Positions 28,127 to 37,251 are shown, counted from the stretch's first letter. The stretch is DNA of 64,000 bases from Streptomyces sp. TSRI0107 (GCF_001905845.1 NZ_LIVZ01000012.1:248001-312000); one strand, 5' to 3'. The notes: a model not told the origin generated them from the sequence alone. Numbers and translations are program-made.

Positions 28127-29284
28127 ATGACCACCACGTCCGACCGAGTTTCGGGACCGCTGACACAACAGGTGTCACAGCGTGTCTCCCAGTCCGTGTT
28201 CGACGGTTCCAGACTTCGTGTCGTCCTGCTGGTCGACGTCTACGACGGAGCACAGCAGGAGTTCCTGGAGGCCTACGAGCACCTGTGCCACCAGGTCGCG
28301 TCCGTTCCCGGACATGTCAGCGACCAGCTGTGCCAGTCCATCGAGAACCCCTCCCAGTGGCTCATCACCAGCGAATGGGAGAGCGCCCCGCCGTTCCTCA
28401 CCTGGGTGAACAGCGAAGAGCACGTGGACATGGTGGCACCGCTGCACAACTGCGTCCGGGACACCAGGTCGCTGCGTTTCCACATCGTCCGGGAGACCGG
28501 CGGCCCGGCGGCGGGCGTCGACTCCGGACAGCGCCGGCTCCAGGCGGCACCGAGGATCGGCGACGGCGTCATCAGGCACGCGCTCACCTTCACGGTGAAG
28601 CCGGGCAGCGAGGAGACCGTCGCCCGGATCCTCTCCGGCTACACCTCGCCGGAGCCGCGCGTCGACGACGACACCCGGCTGTGCCGCACCTCCCTGTTCA
28701 TGCACGGCAACCGGGTGGTGCGGGCCATCGAGGTGCGGGGCGACCTGCTGGCCGCACTGCGCCACGTCGCCCGGCAGCCCGAGGTGCGGGCCGTCGAGGA
28801 GGCCATCAACCCCTATCTAGAGCAGCAGCGCGACCTCGACGACCCCGCGTCCGCGCGGGCGTTCTTCACCCGGGCCGCCCTGCCGGCCGTACACCACGTG
28901 ACGGCGGCGCGGAAGATGTCCGACGCGGTGCGGCAGGCGTTGTACTACCCGGCTCGCGAGGGCTGCGGCATGCGGTTGGCCGAACTGCTCGCCCAGCAGG
29001 ACGAGGCAGCGGTGGACGATCCGCGCGGCCCCGTGCTGTGCAGCACCATCTTCCAGCGCGACGACGTCGTGATGCGGCTGATCGACGTCCAGGGCGGGCT
29101 CGACGGCGAGTCCACCACGGTGCTCGGCCACGGCGACCGTGACCGGATGGCGGAGCTGACATCGCTCCTCGACGTCGAGGCCCTCGGCACCGACGCCGCC
29201 GCGCTCGCGGACGGCGACGCGGCCCGCCTGCTCACACTCGCCCGCATGGAACTCGTCACCGACCGCTGCGCGCCGGAAGCCTGA
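28127..29284 (+). CDS. SchA/CurD-like spore pigment protein (whiE ORFI-like)
   Basis: A 385-aa cytoplasmic protein. The N-terminal half contains a dimeric alpha-beta-barrel-like unit (SRLRVVLLVDVYDGAQQEFL ... LITSEWESAPPFLTW). The second half holds the SchA/CurD-type domain beginning near ALTFTVKPGSEETVARIL. I recognise this as the first gene of whiE/sch/cur spore pigment clusters. It is needed for pigment maturation, but its chemistry is unresolved, perhaps a monooxygenase of the ABM fold. ATG 28127 has AAGGAG 11 nt upstream. It begins the plus-strand pigment operon. Confidence 0.83.
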   Translation: MTTTSDRVSGPLTQQVSQRVSQSVFDGSRLRVVLLVDVYDGAQQEFLEAYEHLCHQVASVPGHVSDQLCQSIENPSQWLITSEWESAPPFLTWVNSEEHVDMVAPLHNCVRDTRSLRFHIVRETGGPAAGVDSGQRRLQAAPRIGDGVIRHALTFTVKPGSEETVARILSGYTSPEPRVDDDTRLCRTSLFMHGNRVVRAIEVRGDLLAALRHVARQPEVRAVEEAINPYLEQQRDLDDPASARAFFTRAALPAVHHVTAARKMSDAVRQALYYPAREGCGMRLAELLAQQDEAAVDDPRGPVLCSTIFQRDDVVMRLIDVQGGLDGESTTVLGHGDRDRMAELTSLLDVEALGTDAAALADGDAARLLTLARMELVTDRCAPEA

Positions 29285-29351
29285 ATCGTCAGCCCACGGA
29301 CCGTAGCGGCCACGCCGCCGTGTCGATACGGCACCCGATCGGAGGAAAGTC

Positions 29352-29810
29352 GTGACCAAAGCCAATCCCGGCATCGTGCACCTGAGCGAGGTCGAGCCCA
29401 ACACCCGGCGCGGCGGCGATCTGCGCGCCATGCTCACTCCCGCCACGGTCGGCTCCACGAGTGGCTTCATGGGCGTGGCCATCGTGCAGCCAGGCGACCG
29501 CATCGCCGAGCACTACCACCCCTACTCGGAGGAGTTCGTCTACGTGGTGTGCGGGCAGCTGGAGGTGGACCTCGACGGAGATCCCCATCCGCTCCAGCCC
29601 GAGCAGGGGCTCATGATCCCCGCCTATGTACGGCACCGCTTCCGCAACGTCGGCAACGTGGAGGCCCGCATCGTCTTCCACCTCGGCCCGCTGGCCCCGA
29701 GCCCGCCGCTCGGCCATGTCGACACCGAGGGAACCGAGACGGTCGCGGTCGCCGCGGAGCCGGTTCCCGTGGGCGAGGCGCCGGTCTCGGAACGACAGGT
29801 GCGGTCATGA
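29352..29810 (+). CDS. Cupin-domain polyketide biosynthesis protein (whiE ORFII-like)
   Basis: A 152-aa protein with a single cupin barrel. Metal-ligand motifs are GDRIAEHYHPYSEEFVYVV (His-rich motif 1) and the later YVRHRFRNVGN (motif 2). Members of this position in spore pigment clusters are thought to assist cyclisation or oxidation of the nascent chain. The GTG start follows GGAGGAAAG. The end overlaps the ketosynthase start by 4 bp, so translation is coupled. Confidence 0.85.
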   Translation: MTKANPGIVHLSEVEPNTRRGGDLRAMLTPATVGSTSGFMGVAIVQPGDRIAEHYHPYSEEFVYVVCGQLEVDLDGDPHPLQPEQGLMIPAYVRHRFRNVGNVEARIVFHLGPLAPSPPLGHVDTEGTETVAVAAEPVPVGEAPVSERQVRS

Positions 29811-31075
29811 ACAGGCGTGTCGCGGTCACCGGCATAGGCATCGTCGCCCCGGGCGGTATCGGCGTACCGGCGTTCTGGGACCTGCTGTCCCACGGGCGTA
29901 CCGCGACGCGGGGCATCACCTTCTTCGACCCGTCCGGACTGCGCTCGCGGATCGCCGCCGAGTGCGACTTCGACCCGGCGGCCCACGGGCTGGACGCCGA
30001 CCAGGTCGACCGGTGCGACCGGTACATCCAGTTCGCCCTGGTGGCCGCGGAGGAGGCGGTACGGGACGCCGGCATCGACCTCGCCCGGGAGAACCCCTGG
30101 CGGGTCGGGGTCTCCCTGGGCACCGCGGTCGGCGGCACCACCCGGCTGGAGCACGACTACGTCCTGGTCAGCCATGGCGGCCGGCGCTGGGACGTGGACC
30201 ACCGGGAGGCCGAGCCGCATCTGCACCGGGCCTTCTCGCCCAGCACGCTCGCGTCGACGGTGGCGGAGCGGTTCGGGGCGTGCGGACCCGTGCAGACCGT
30301 CTCGACGGGCTGCACCTCCGGGCTCGACTCGATCGGGTACGCCTTCCACACGATCGAGGAGGGCCGGGCCGACGTGTGCATCGTCGGCGCCTCCGACTCG
30401 CCGATCTCGCCGATCACGATGGCGTGCTTCGACGCGATCAAGGCCACGTCCTCCAACAACGACGACCCCGCCCACGCCTCGCGTCCCTTCGACGCGGACC
30501 GCGACGGGTTCGTCATGGGGGAGGGCGGTGCCGTACTGGTCCTGGAGGACCTCGAACACGCCCGGGCCCGCGGCGCGCGCGTGTACTGCGAGATCGGCGG
30601 CTACGCCACCTTCGGCAACGCCTACCACATGACCGGGCTGACCCGGGAGGGCCTGGAGATGGCCCGGGCCATCGAGCTGGCACTCGACCACGCACGGCTC
30701 GACGGCACGGACATCGACTACGTCAACGCGCACGGGTCGGGCACCCAGCAGAACGACCGTCACGAGACGGCCGCGGTAAAGCGGGCTCTCGGGCAGCACG
30801 CGTACGACACCCCCATGAGCTCCATCAAGTCCATGGTGGGTCACTCCCTCGGTGCCATCGGGTCGATCGAGGTCGTCGCCTGTGTGCTGGCCCTGGCCCA
30901 CCAGGTCATACCGCCCACGGCGAACTACGAGACCCCGGACCCCGAATGCGACCTGGACTACGTCCCGCGTGTCGCCCGCGAGGCACGACTGAACAGCGTG
31001 CTCTCCGTGGGCAGCGGGTTCGGTGGCTTCCAGTCCGCGGTGATCCTGACCCGGCCGAGGGAGAAGACACCATGA
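29807..31075 (+). CDS. Type II PKS ketosynthase alpha subunit (whiE ORFIII-like)
   Basis: A 422-aa beta-ketoacyl synthase. The catalytic Cys is Cys169 in VSTGCTSGLDS; the histidines lie in VNAHGSGTQQND and SMVGHSLGA, and the C-terminal GSGFGGFQSA loop is intact. It elongates the polyketide chain with malonyl units on the ACP as a heterodimer with the chain length factor encoded next. The two genes overlap by 4 bp, as in most type II PKS operons. The length and residue numbering match typical KS-alpha subunits. Confidence 0.95.
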   Translation: MNRRVAVTGIGIVAPGGIGVPAFWDLLSHGRTATRGITFFDPSGLRSRIAAECDFDPAAHGLDADQVDRCDRYIQFALVAAEEAVRDAGIDLARENPWRVGVSLGTAVGGTTRLEHDYVLVSHGGRRWDVDHREAEPHLHRAFSPSTLASTVAERFGACGPVQTVSTGCTSGLDSIGYAFHTIEEGRADVCIVGASDSPISPITMACFDAIKATSSNNDDPAHASRPFDADRDGFVMGEGGAVLVLEDLEHARARGARVYCEIGGYATFGNAYHMTGLTREGLEMARAIELALDHARLDGTDIDYVNAHGSGTQQNDRHETAAVKRALGQHAYDTPMSSIKSMVGHSLGAIGSIEVVACVLALAHQVIPPTANYETPDPECDLDYVPRVAREARLNSVLSVGSGFGGFQSAVILTRPREKTP

Positions 31076-32325
31076 GCGAACCACATCGACGGCGCGCGGC
31101 CGTCACCGGAATCGGCGTGGTCGCGCCCAACGGAACCAGTACCGAGACCTTCTGGAAGTCGACCAAGGAGGGCCTCAGCGTCCTGGACCGGGTCACCCGC
31201 GACGGATGCGAGAACCTGCCGCTGCGGGTGGCCGGCGAGATCCGTGAGTTCGACCCGTCGGCGGCGATCGAGGAGCGTTTCCTCGTGCAGACCGACCGGT
31301 TCACGCACTTCGCCATGGCCGCGGCCGACTTCGCCCTCGAGGACGCCCGCCTGCCCCGGTCCGACACCGACGGCACGCCGTTCTCCGTCGGTGTGGTCAC
31401 CGCGGCCGGTTCCGGCGGCGGCGAGTTCGGGCAGCGGGAGCTCCAGCAGCTCTGGGGAAAGGGCAGCCGCTTCGTCGGCCCGTACCAGTCCATCGCCTGG
31501 TTCTACGCCGCCAGCACCGGCCAGATCTCCATCCGCCGCGGCTTCAAGGGGCCGTGTGGTGTGGTCGCCGCCGACGAGGCCGGCGGCCTGGACGCCCTCG
31601 CGCACGCGGCGCGGGCCGTGCGGCGCGGCACCGATGTGATCGTGGCCGGGTCGACCGAGGCGCCGCTGGCCCCGTACTCGGTGGTCTGCCAGCTCGGCTA
31701 CCGCGAACTGAGCACGGAGGAGGACCCCGCGCGCGCCTACCGCCCGTTCACCACCGGGGCCTGCGGCTTCGTGCCGGCGGAGGGCGGCGCCATGCTCGTC
31801 GTGGAGGACGAGACCTCGGCCCGGGAGCGGGGCGCCGAGGTGCGGGGCTTCGTCGCGGGGCACGCGTCGACGTTCACCGGTGCCTCCGACTGGGAGCGGT
31901 CCCGGCAGGGGCTGGCCCAGGCGATCAAGGGCGCGATGGACGAGGCCGGCTGCGTCCCGGAGGAGATCGACGTGGTCTTCGCCGACGCCCTGGGCGTGCC
32001 CGAGGCGGACCGTGCCGAGGCCCTGGCCATCGTGGACGCCCTCGGCCCGCGCGGCGGGCGCGTACCCGTCACGGCGCCGAAGACCGGTATCGGCCGCGGC
32101 TACTGCGCCGCGCCCGTGCTGGACGCGGCGGCGGCGGTGCTCGCGATGGAGCACGGGGTCATCCCACCCACCCCCAACGTGTTCGACATCTGCCATGACC
32201 TCGACCTCGTGACCGGCCGCGCGCGTGCCGCCGAGCCGCGCACGGCACTGGTCCTCAGCCGGGGACTCATGGGGTCGAACTCGGCGCTGGTGCTGCGGCA
32301 CAGCACCACGGACGCCTCGCGGTGA
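31072..32325 (+). CDS. Type II PKS chain length factor (KS-beta, whiE ORFIV-like)
   Basis: A 417-aa ketosynthase-fold protein without the active-site Cys. At the equivalent position (169) it has Glu in VVAADEAGGLDA, where antibiotic-type chain length factors usually carry Gln. The partner histidines of the ketosynthase are not conserved. It forms the heterodimer with KS-alpha and sets the number of extensions; whiE-type factors give long (C24) chains, but the length here is inference. It starts by 4-bp overlap with the ketosynthase. Confidence 0.94.
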   Translation: MSEPHRRRAAVTGIGVVAPNGTSTETFWKSTKEGLSVLDRVTRDGCENLPLRVAGEIREFDPSAAIEERFLVQTDRFTHFAMAAADFALEDARLPRSDTDGTPFSVGVVTAAGSGGGEFGQRELQQLWGKGSRFVGPYQSIAWFYAASTGQISIRRGFKGPCGVVAADEAGGLDALAHAARAVRRGTDVIVAGSTEAPLAPYSVVCQLGYRELSTEEDPARAYRPFTTGACGFVPAEGGAMLVVEDETSARERGAEVRGFVAGHASTFTGASDWERSRQGLAQAIKGAMDEAGCVPEEIDVVFADALGVPEADRAEALAIVDALGPRGGRVPVTAPKTGIGRGYCAAPVLDAAAAVLAMEHGVIPPTPNVFDICHDLDLVTGRARAAEPRTALVLSRGLMGSNSALVLRHSTTDASR

Positions 32326-32355
32326 GGCGTCACTTAGCAAAAGGAGAGGATACGC

Positions 32356-32613
32356 ATGAGTCACGAAATCACGGCGGAGGAGCTGGCCGAGCTCATGAAG
32401 AAGGCCGCCGGAATCACGGTCGCCCCGGATGACCTGCGCGAGCAGCAGGACACCGGGTTCGACGCCTTCGGCATCGACTCGCTCGGTCTGCTGGGCATCG
32501 TAGGCGAGCTGGAGAATCGTTACGGCACGCCGATGCCGCCGGACGCGGAGCGTTCCAAGACGCCCCGGCAGTTCCTCGACCTCGTCAACAGCGCGCTGCC
32601 GGCGGGAGCCTGA
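32356..32613 (+). CDS. Type II PKS acyl carrier protein (whiE ORFV-like)
   Basis: An 85-aa acidic four-helix carrier protein. The phosphopantetheine attachment Ser is Ser42 in FGIDSLGLLGIV. It carries malonyl starter/extender units and the growing poly-beta-keto chain. A ribosome-binding AAAGGAGAGG lies upstream of ATG 32356. It sits between the chain length factor and aromatase genes in the standard order. Confidence 0.95.
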   Translation: MSHEITAEELAELMKKAAGITVAPDDLREQQDTGFDAFGIDSLGLLGIVGELENRYGTPMPPDAERSKTPRQFLDLVNSALPAGA

Positions 32614-32614
32614 C

Positions 32615-33094
32615 ATGGCCGGGCACACGCAGAACGAGATCACGATCGCCGCACCCGTCGACCTCGTCTGGGACATGACCAACGACGTGGCGAACTGGCC
32701 GAACCTGTTCAGCGAGTACGCGTCCGCGGACATCCTGTCCCGGGAGGGGAACAAGACCACCTTCCGGCTCACCATGCACCCCGACGAGAACGGCAAGGTG
32801 TGGAGCTGGGTCTCCGAGCGGGAGACGGACCGTGACACGCTGTCCGTCACGGCTCGCCGCGTCGAGACCGGACCCTTCGCGTACATGAACATCCGCTGGC
32901 AGTACGAGGAGGTTCCGGAGGGCACCCGGATGGTGTGGACCCAGGACTTCGAGATGAAGCCGGATGCCCCGGTCGACGACGTCTGGATGACCGACAACAT
33001 CAACCGGAACTCCAAGGTCCAGATGGCCCTGATCCGGGACCGCATCGAGCAGGCCGCCGGCGAGCGCGAGCCCGTGCCGAGCCTGACCGACTGA
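32615..33094 (+). CDS. Polyketide aromatase/cyclase, SRPBCC fold (whiE ORFVI-like)
   Basis: A 159-aa single START/SRPBCC domain. The N-terminus QNEITIAAPVDLVWDMTNDV and the TRMVWTQDFEMKPDAPVDD segment are typical of monodomain aromatase/cyclases (TcmN-N/WhiE type). It folds and aromatises the first rings of the poly-beta-keto chain. Start ATG 32615 lies one base after the ACP stop, so translation is coupled. Confidence 0.92.
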   Translation: MAGHTQNEITIAAPVDLVWDMTNDVANWPNLFSEYASADILSREGNKTTFRLTMHPDENGKVWSWVSERETDRDTLSVTARRVETGPFAYMNIRWQYEEVPEGTRMVWTQDFEMKPDAPVDDVWMTDNINRNSKVQMALIRDRIEQAAGEREPVPSLTD

Positions 33095-33114
33095 GTGGGA
33101 CGGAGAACCGCACG

Positions 33115-33447
33115 ATGCACCAGGCCCTGATCGTCGCCCGCATGTCCCCGGGGTCGGCCCCCGACATCGCGAAGATCTTCACCGAGTCGGACCGAGGCGA
33201 ACTCCCGCACCTCATCGGGGTGTCGGGGCGCAGCCTGTTCCAGTTCGGCGATGTGTACCTGCACCTCATCGAGTCGGAGCAGGACCCCGGACCCGCCATC
33301 GCCAAGGTGGCGGGACACCCCGAGTTCAGGGACATCAGCGAGCGGCTGTCGGCGTACGTCTCCGCGTACGACCCGGCGACCTGGCGTTCGCCGAAGGACG
33401 CGATGGCGCACTGCTTCTACCGCTGGGACCGGGACGCCACCGGCTGA
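33115..33447 (+). CDS. TcmI family polyketide cyclase (whiE ORFVII-like)
   Basis: A 110-aa protein of the small dimeric ferredoxin-like TcmI family. HQALIVARMSPGSAPDIAKI at the start and a C-terminal AMAHCFYRWD are the family's conserved ends. It catalyses a later ring closure. ATG 33115 follows GGAGAACC. It is the last plus-strand gene of the pigment operon, ending at a large hairpin. Confidence 0.92.
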   Translation: MHQALIVARMSPGSAPDIAKIFTESDRGELPHLIGVSGRSLFQFGDVYLHLIESEQDPGPAIAKVAGHPEFRDISERLSAYVSAYDPATWRSPKDAMAHCFYRWDRDATG

Positions 33448-33459
33448 ACCGTCCGGCTC

Positions 33460-33508
33460 GCCGCCGGCCGCCGGGCACGCGTGACGCGCGTGCGCGGCGG
33501 CCGGCGGC
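33460..33508. terminator. Bidirectional terminator at end of pigment operon
   Basis: GCCGCCGGCCGCC (33460-33472) pairs with GGCGGCCGGCGGC (33496-33508). An inner GCACGCG/CGCGTGC can extend the structure. It lies between the convergent TcmI-type cyclase and O-methyltransferase genes. Confidence 0.8.
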
Positions 33509-33521
33509 CTGTGGACGCCGT

Positions 33522-34562
33522 TCACCGGGCGGCGCCGCCCGGGACGGTGCAGTCGAACGCGTGCAGATACGGGTTGACCGGCCGCACGTCGTCGATCACC
33601 AGGCCCGCCTCGGTGAGCCGGGCGATCATGCTGTCGGTGGTGTGCTTGGCACCGCCGACGTTGAGGAGCAGCAGCAGGTCCATCGCCGTGCTGAACCGCA
33701 TCGAGGGTGTGTCGTCGACCAGGTTCTCGATCACCACCACCCGCGTTCCGGGACCGCCGGTCTCGATGACGTTGCGCAGGGTCCGCGAGGTGCTCTCGTC
33801 GTCCCACTCCAGGATGTTCTTGATGATGTACACATCGGCCTGGACCGGGACCTCCTGCCTGCAGTCGCCGGGCACGATCCGCACCCGGTCCGCGAGCGCA
33901 CCGCCCGCCCGCAGCCGGGGGTCGGCGTTCTCCACCACCCGCGGCAGGTCGAGCAGGGTCCCGTGCAGCGAGGGGTACTTCTCCAGCAGGCTCGCCACCA
34001 CATGCCCCTGACCGCCTCCGATGTCGGCGACCGAGGAACTCCCCGACAGGTCGAGGAACTGCGCGACGTCCCGCGCGGACTGCATGCTCGACGTCGTCAT
34101 CGCGCGGTTGAAGACGTCCGCCGACTCCGGGGCGTCCTCGTTGAGGTAGGTGAAGAACTCCTTGCCGTACAGGCCCTCGACGACGTTGCGGCCGGTGCGC
34201 ACCGCCTCGTCCAGCTGCGGCCACGCGTCCCAGGTCCACGGCTCGGTGCACCACAGGGTGATGTAGCGCAGGCTGTTCGGGTCGTCCTCGCGCAGCAGCC
34301 GGGACATGTCGGTGTGCGCGAACGTCCCGTCCCGCTGCTCGGTGAAGACGCCGTAGCAGGACAGGGCCCGCAGCAGCCGGCGAAGCGGCCGCGGCTCGGT
34401 CTTCACCGCCTTCGCGATGTCCTCCACGGGCATCGGGGAGTCACCGAGCGCGTCGGCGACGCCCAGCCGGGCGGCCGCGCGGAGGGCGGCGGCACACGCC
34501 GCCCCGAACGCGAGCTCCCTCAGCCGCATGGACGGCGGTGGGGCGGACTGTGCGGTCGTCAT
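33522..34562 (-). CDS. SAM-dependent O-methyltransferase (TcmN/TcmO-like)
   Basis: A 346-aa class I methyltransferase. An N-terminal winged-helix dimerisation region (about 10-105, ALGDSPMPVEDIAKAVKTEP) precedes the SAM domain with motif I VADIGGGQGHV (about 188), the LLDLPRVVENA strand and a later PGDCRQEVP. This is the O-methyltransferase-2 family used on aromatic polyketides. It is convergent to the pigment operon and ends 13 bp from the shared terminator, so it may methylate the pigment; the classical whiE set lacks it. Confidence 0.88.
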   Translation of the reverse strand: MTTAQSAPPPSMRLRELAFGAACAAALRAAARLGVADALGDSPMPVEDIAKAVKTEPRPLRRLLRALSCYGVFTEQRDGTFAHTDMSRLLREDDPNSLRYITLWCTEPWTWDAWPQLDEAVRTGRNVVEGLYGKEFFTYLNEDAPESADVFNRAMTTSSMQSARDVAQFLDLSGSSSVADIGGGQGHVVASLLEKYPSLHGTLLDLPRVVENADPRLRAGGALADRVRIVPGDCRQEVPVQADVYIIKNILEWDDESTSRTLRNVIETGGPGTRVVVIENLVDDTPSMRFSTAMDLLLLLNVGGAKHTTDSMIARLTEAGLVIDDVRPVNPYLHAFDCTVPGGAAR

Positions 34563-34613
34563 GTGCCGCCTTCCTTCCTCACAGGGGTTTAGGGGATCGT
34601 TTCGGCCGGTCGG

Positions 34614-35675
34614 TCAGCACAGTCCGGCGGGCTTGGAGGCCGCGCAGGAGTTGCTCTCGAAGGTGTTGCTCCGGCCGGTGTCCGCGTCGACGAGGTCCGC
34701 CGGGGAGTTGTTCTCCAGCGTGTTGCCGGTGATCCGGTTCCGCTCGTTGGGCGCGCCCACCATGCTCTTGACCAGGACGATGCCGCCCGACATCGAGAAG
34801 CTGCCGGCGTTGTCCCTGATCACGTTCCGGGTCACCAGGGTGTCCTCGGCGCCGGTCAGGACGATGCCGGAGCCCTGCAGCGCGTCCAGCCGCTCGGTCT
34901 TCGGGCAGGACTTGTTGTTCGCCACGATGCGGTTGTCGCGCACGGTCAGGGCGCCGGCCCGCGGCTTGTTCTCGTCCCCGACGACGAACACGCCCGCGCA
35001 GTTGCCCGTCACCTGGTTGTCCGCGACGGTGAGGTTGCGCAGCCGCCGCACGGTGAGACCGATCCGGTTGTCCTCCAGCCGGTTGCGCTCGACCACCGCG
35101 CCCTGGGTGTCCGCCGCGCCTTCCTCGGCCTTGATCGTGTTGGCGAGGAACAGGCCGGCGTCGCCGTTCTCCCGGGCCGTGTTTTTGAGGAACACGCCGC
35201 GCACAGAGCGCTCCTGGGCGATGCCCCACACCCCGTTCTTCACCGACGTCACGTTGCGCACGGTCAGCCGGTCCGTCGAGAGGGCGAAGATCCCGGCCCT
35301 GGTGAAGCCGGTGACGGTCAGGTGGCCGACGGTGACGCCCTCGAGCTTGCGGTCCTTCGCGCCCACCACGCAGATGCCGTTGCCGTTTCCGGCGCAGCTG
35401 CGCTCCTCCGCCTTCTCCCGGCTCGGCTTGATCACCGTGCTGCGGCCCATCCCGAGCAGCTTCAGCCGGGGCGTGTTCACCGTGACGCTCTCGTGGTAGA
35501 CGCCGGGGGTCACCAGGACGGTGTCGCCCGCCTTCGCCTTGTCGACGGCCTTCTGGATCGATTGCCCCGGAAACACCAGATGGGTCTCGGGGACGGCGAT
35601 CGGCGGTGCGGCCCCGACCCCCGCCCCGATGAGCGCCGCGGTGCACGCCAGGTACGCGATATGGCATTTCGTCAT
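34614..35675 (-). CDS. Secreted right-handed parallel beta-helix protein
   Basis: A 353-aa protein. An N-terminal signal-like segment (HIAYLACTAALIGAGVGA) is followed by an IQKAVDKAKAGDTVLVTPGV motif and repeated beta-helix rungs with Asn/Gly turns (LTVRNVTSVKNGVWGI, LTVADNQVTGNCAGVFVVGD). This fold occurs in pectate lyases, alginate epimerases and adhesins; no catalytic signature is recognised. Four Cys residues (SCAGNGNGIC, then two near the end) could form disulfides. Start ATG 35675 or 35687 cannot be separated. Role unknown. Confidence 0.72.
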   Translation of the reverse strand: MTKCHIAYLACTAALIGAGVGAAPPIAVPETHLVFPGQSIQKAVDKAKAGDTVLVTPGVYHESVTVNTPRLKLLGMGRSTVIKPSREKAEERSCAGNGNGICVVGAKDRKLEGVTVGHLTVTGFTRAGIFALSTDRLTVRNVTSVKNGVWGIAQERSVRGVFLKNTARENGDAGLFLANTIKAEEGAADTQGAVVERNRLEDNRIGLTVRRLRNLTVADNQVTGNCAGVFVVGDENKPRAGALTVRDNRIVANNKSCPKTERLDALQGSGIVLTGAEDTLVTRNVIRDNAGSFSMSGGIVLVKSMVGAPNERNRITGNTLENNSPADLVDADTGRSNTFESNSCAASKPAGLC

Positions 35676-35766
35676 ATTCCGCACCATAGAATCCGATAGA
35701 CGGTGAACAGCCCGGATAGGCCATCCGACGGCGTGTCCTAGCCGGGGTGTTCCAGGCCGCTCCGGC

Positions 35767-37251
35767 TCAGCGGCTCGGCGCGGTGATCGGGTCAGGCTCC
35801 GCGAACACCGCGTCGGCGATGTCGGCGAGTTGCTCGCCGTGCGGCACGGTGCCCCGGGTGAGCGAGTGGACCAGGGGCACCAGATAGCGGTCGGGGCGGG
35901 TGATGACCTTGTACGTGGTGTCGCTCAGCAGCACGACCCGGTCCAGGTACGCCCGCTCGGGCTTGCCCCACAGGCGGGGGATCTCCTTCTCGACGTCGGC
36001 CAGCGTGAAGGACACGCCCTCACGGACGGTGACCACCACCGTGTTGGCCTGGAGCCCCTTGTCCCCGAGCTTCTTGAGCGCGTTCTCCGCGGTCTTCCCC
36101 TCCACCCGGATCAGTTCGCACAGTTCGTCCCCCCAGACCGCGTCGGGGTAGGTGACCGTCTTGATCTCCGGTGGCCTGGGCAGCCCGAAGTGCTCGGGCA
36201 GCACCGTGGGCAGCGCGACCACGGTCTCACCGCTCGCGTCGGCCAGCCGCTGCATCGCCGCGAGCTCGTGCGGCTCGTGCGCCGTCGACAGCTGCGGATA
36301 GAACGTGCCCTTCCGCAGCCTGCCGATCCGCTTGCGGGCGATGGACAGCCACATCGCGTGCCTCGAACGGTAAGTGACGCGCGCCAGAACGAAGTTGACG
36401 AAGTCGTACTCCTTCTTCGTCATCGGCCCGACGCGCCGCAGCACGGTCAGCAGTTGCGCGAAGTCCGCCTCCGGCAGGATGCGCAGACCGATCGCCATCT
36501 GCAGTGACACCCCGCGCCGGGCCGCCGCCGGCATCTGCGCGAAGACGCCCCGCTCGGCCAGCGCCAGCAGCACGGCCCGCCGGGTGATCACCGTGGCCCG
36601 CAGGGCGACACGCGCGCCCGCGGCCAGCACGGGCGCCAGCACGATCCCGAGCGCGGCGAGCGCCCGTTCGGTGGCGCTGAGCCGGCGCCAGCTGATCACG
36701 TTCCGCCCGCTGATCACGTCCAGCGCCAGCACGACCTCCCCGACCACGGGGACGAAGAGGAGATGATCGTGGATCTCCTCGTACGTCAGCTCGGAGGCGA
36801 TGGCGAGGTCGCCGTCCGCCGCGGCCCGCTCCCCGGCGATGATCTCCAGCGGCTCCCGCGCGGCGTTCATGCTCCGCACCCACACCGGCGGCCAGCCGCC
36901 CCGCGCCGAGGGCACCTCCCCGCCCTCCCGGCCGCGTTCCGCGAGCAGCCGGGTCTCGACCTCGAACCGGGACGCCGCCGACGCCGCGGCGTCCACCAGG
37001 CCCTGCGCGCCGAACGCCACGAACGCCGGCCACCGCGTCATGGACGCCCGGGCGTGCCACGCGCGCACCCGCTGCCGGACCTCGACCGCGATCTCGTGCG
37101 CCGCCACCATGTCGGCGTACGGCACGGTGGGTCTCGCCCGGTCGCGGATCTCCCGGGTGCCCCTGGCCAGGCCGACCGCGTGCTCGAAGTAGGCGAGCGT
37201 CCGGGAGACGTCCCCCGCGACCGGCGACGCCACCGCGGGGGGCGTGGTCAT
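35767..37251 (-). CDS. Putative polymorphic-toxin-like protein with PT-TG-like segment and CdiA-tRNase-like C-terminus
   Basis: A 494-aa protein without signal peptide. Residues 164-200 (LLFVPVVGEVVLALDVISG, then a SWRRLSATERALA continuation) resemble the PT-TG pretoxin segment that precedes toxin domains in polymorphic toxins. A hydrophobic stretch (200-232) follows. Residues 325-453 begin HEPHELAAMQRLADASGETV, then TYPDAVWGDELCEL and a Lys/Gln/Asn-rich strand pair. The pattern recalls CdiA C-terminal tRNA nucleases (restriction-like fold), but the similarity is by eye. Its start overlaps the stop of the 859-aa gene by 4 bp. No obvious immunity gene lies directly downstream. Confidence 0.5.
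   Translation of the reverse strand: MTTPPAVASPVAGDVSRTLAYFEHAVGLARGTREIRDRARPTVPYADMVAAHEIAVEVRQRVRAWHARASMTRWPAFVAFGAQGLVDAAASAASRFEVETRLLAERGREGGEVPSARGGWPPVWVRSMNAAREPLEIIAGERAAADGDLAIASELTYEEIHDHLLFVPVVGEVVLALDVISGRNVISWRRLSATERALAALGIVLAPVLAAGARVALRATVITRRAVLLALAERGVFAQMPAAARRGVSLQMAIGLRILPEADFAQLLTVLRRVGPMTKKEYDFVNFVLARVTYRSRHAMWLSIARKRIGRLRKGTFYPQLSTAHEPHELAAMQRLADASGETVVALPTVLPEHFGLPRPPEIKTVTYPDAVWGDELCELIRVEGKTAENALKKLGDKGLQANTVVVTVREGVSFTLADVEKEIPRLWGKPERAYLDRVVLLSDTTYKVITRPDRYLVPLVHSLTRGTVPHGEQLADIADAVFAEPDPITAPSR

Noticed and set aside
29352..33447. Possibility that the polyketide genes make an antibiotic
   Set aside because: The SchA/CurD protein, cupin, single-domain aromatase and gene order match spore pigment clusters, and no dedicated resistance or pathway regulator lies in the operon.
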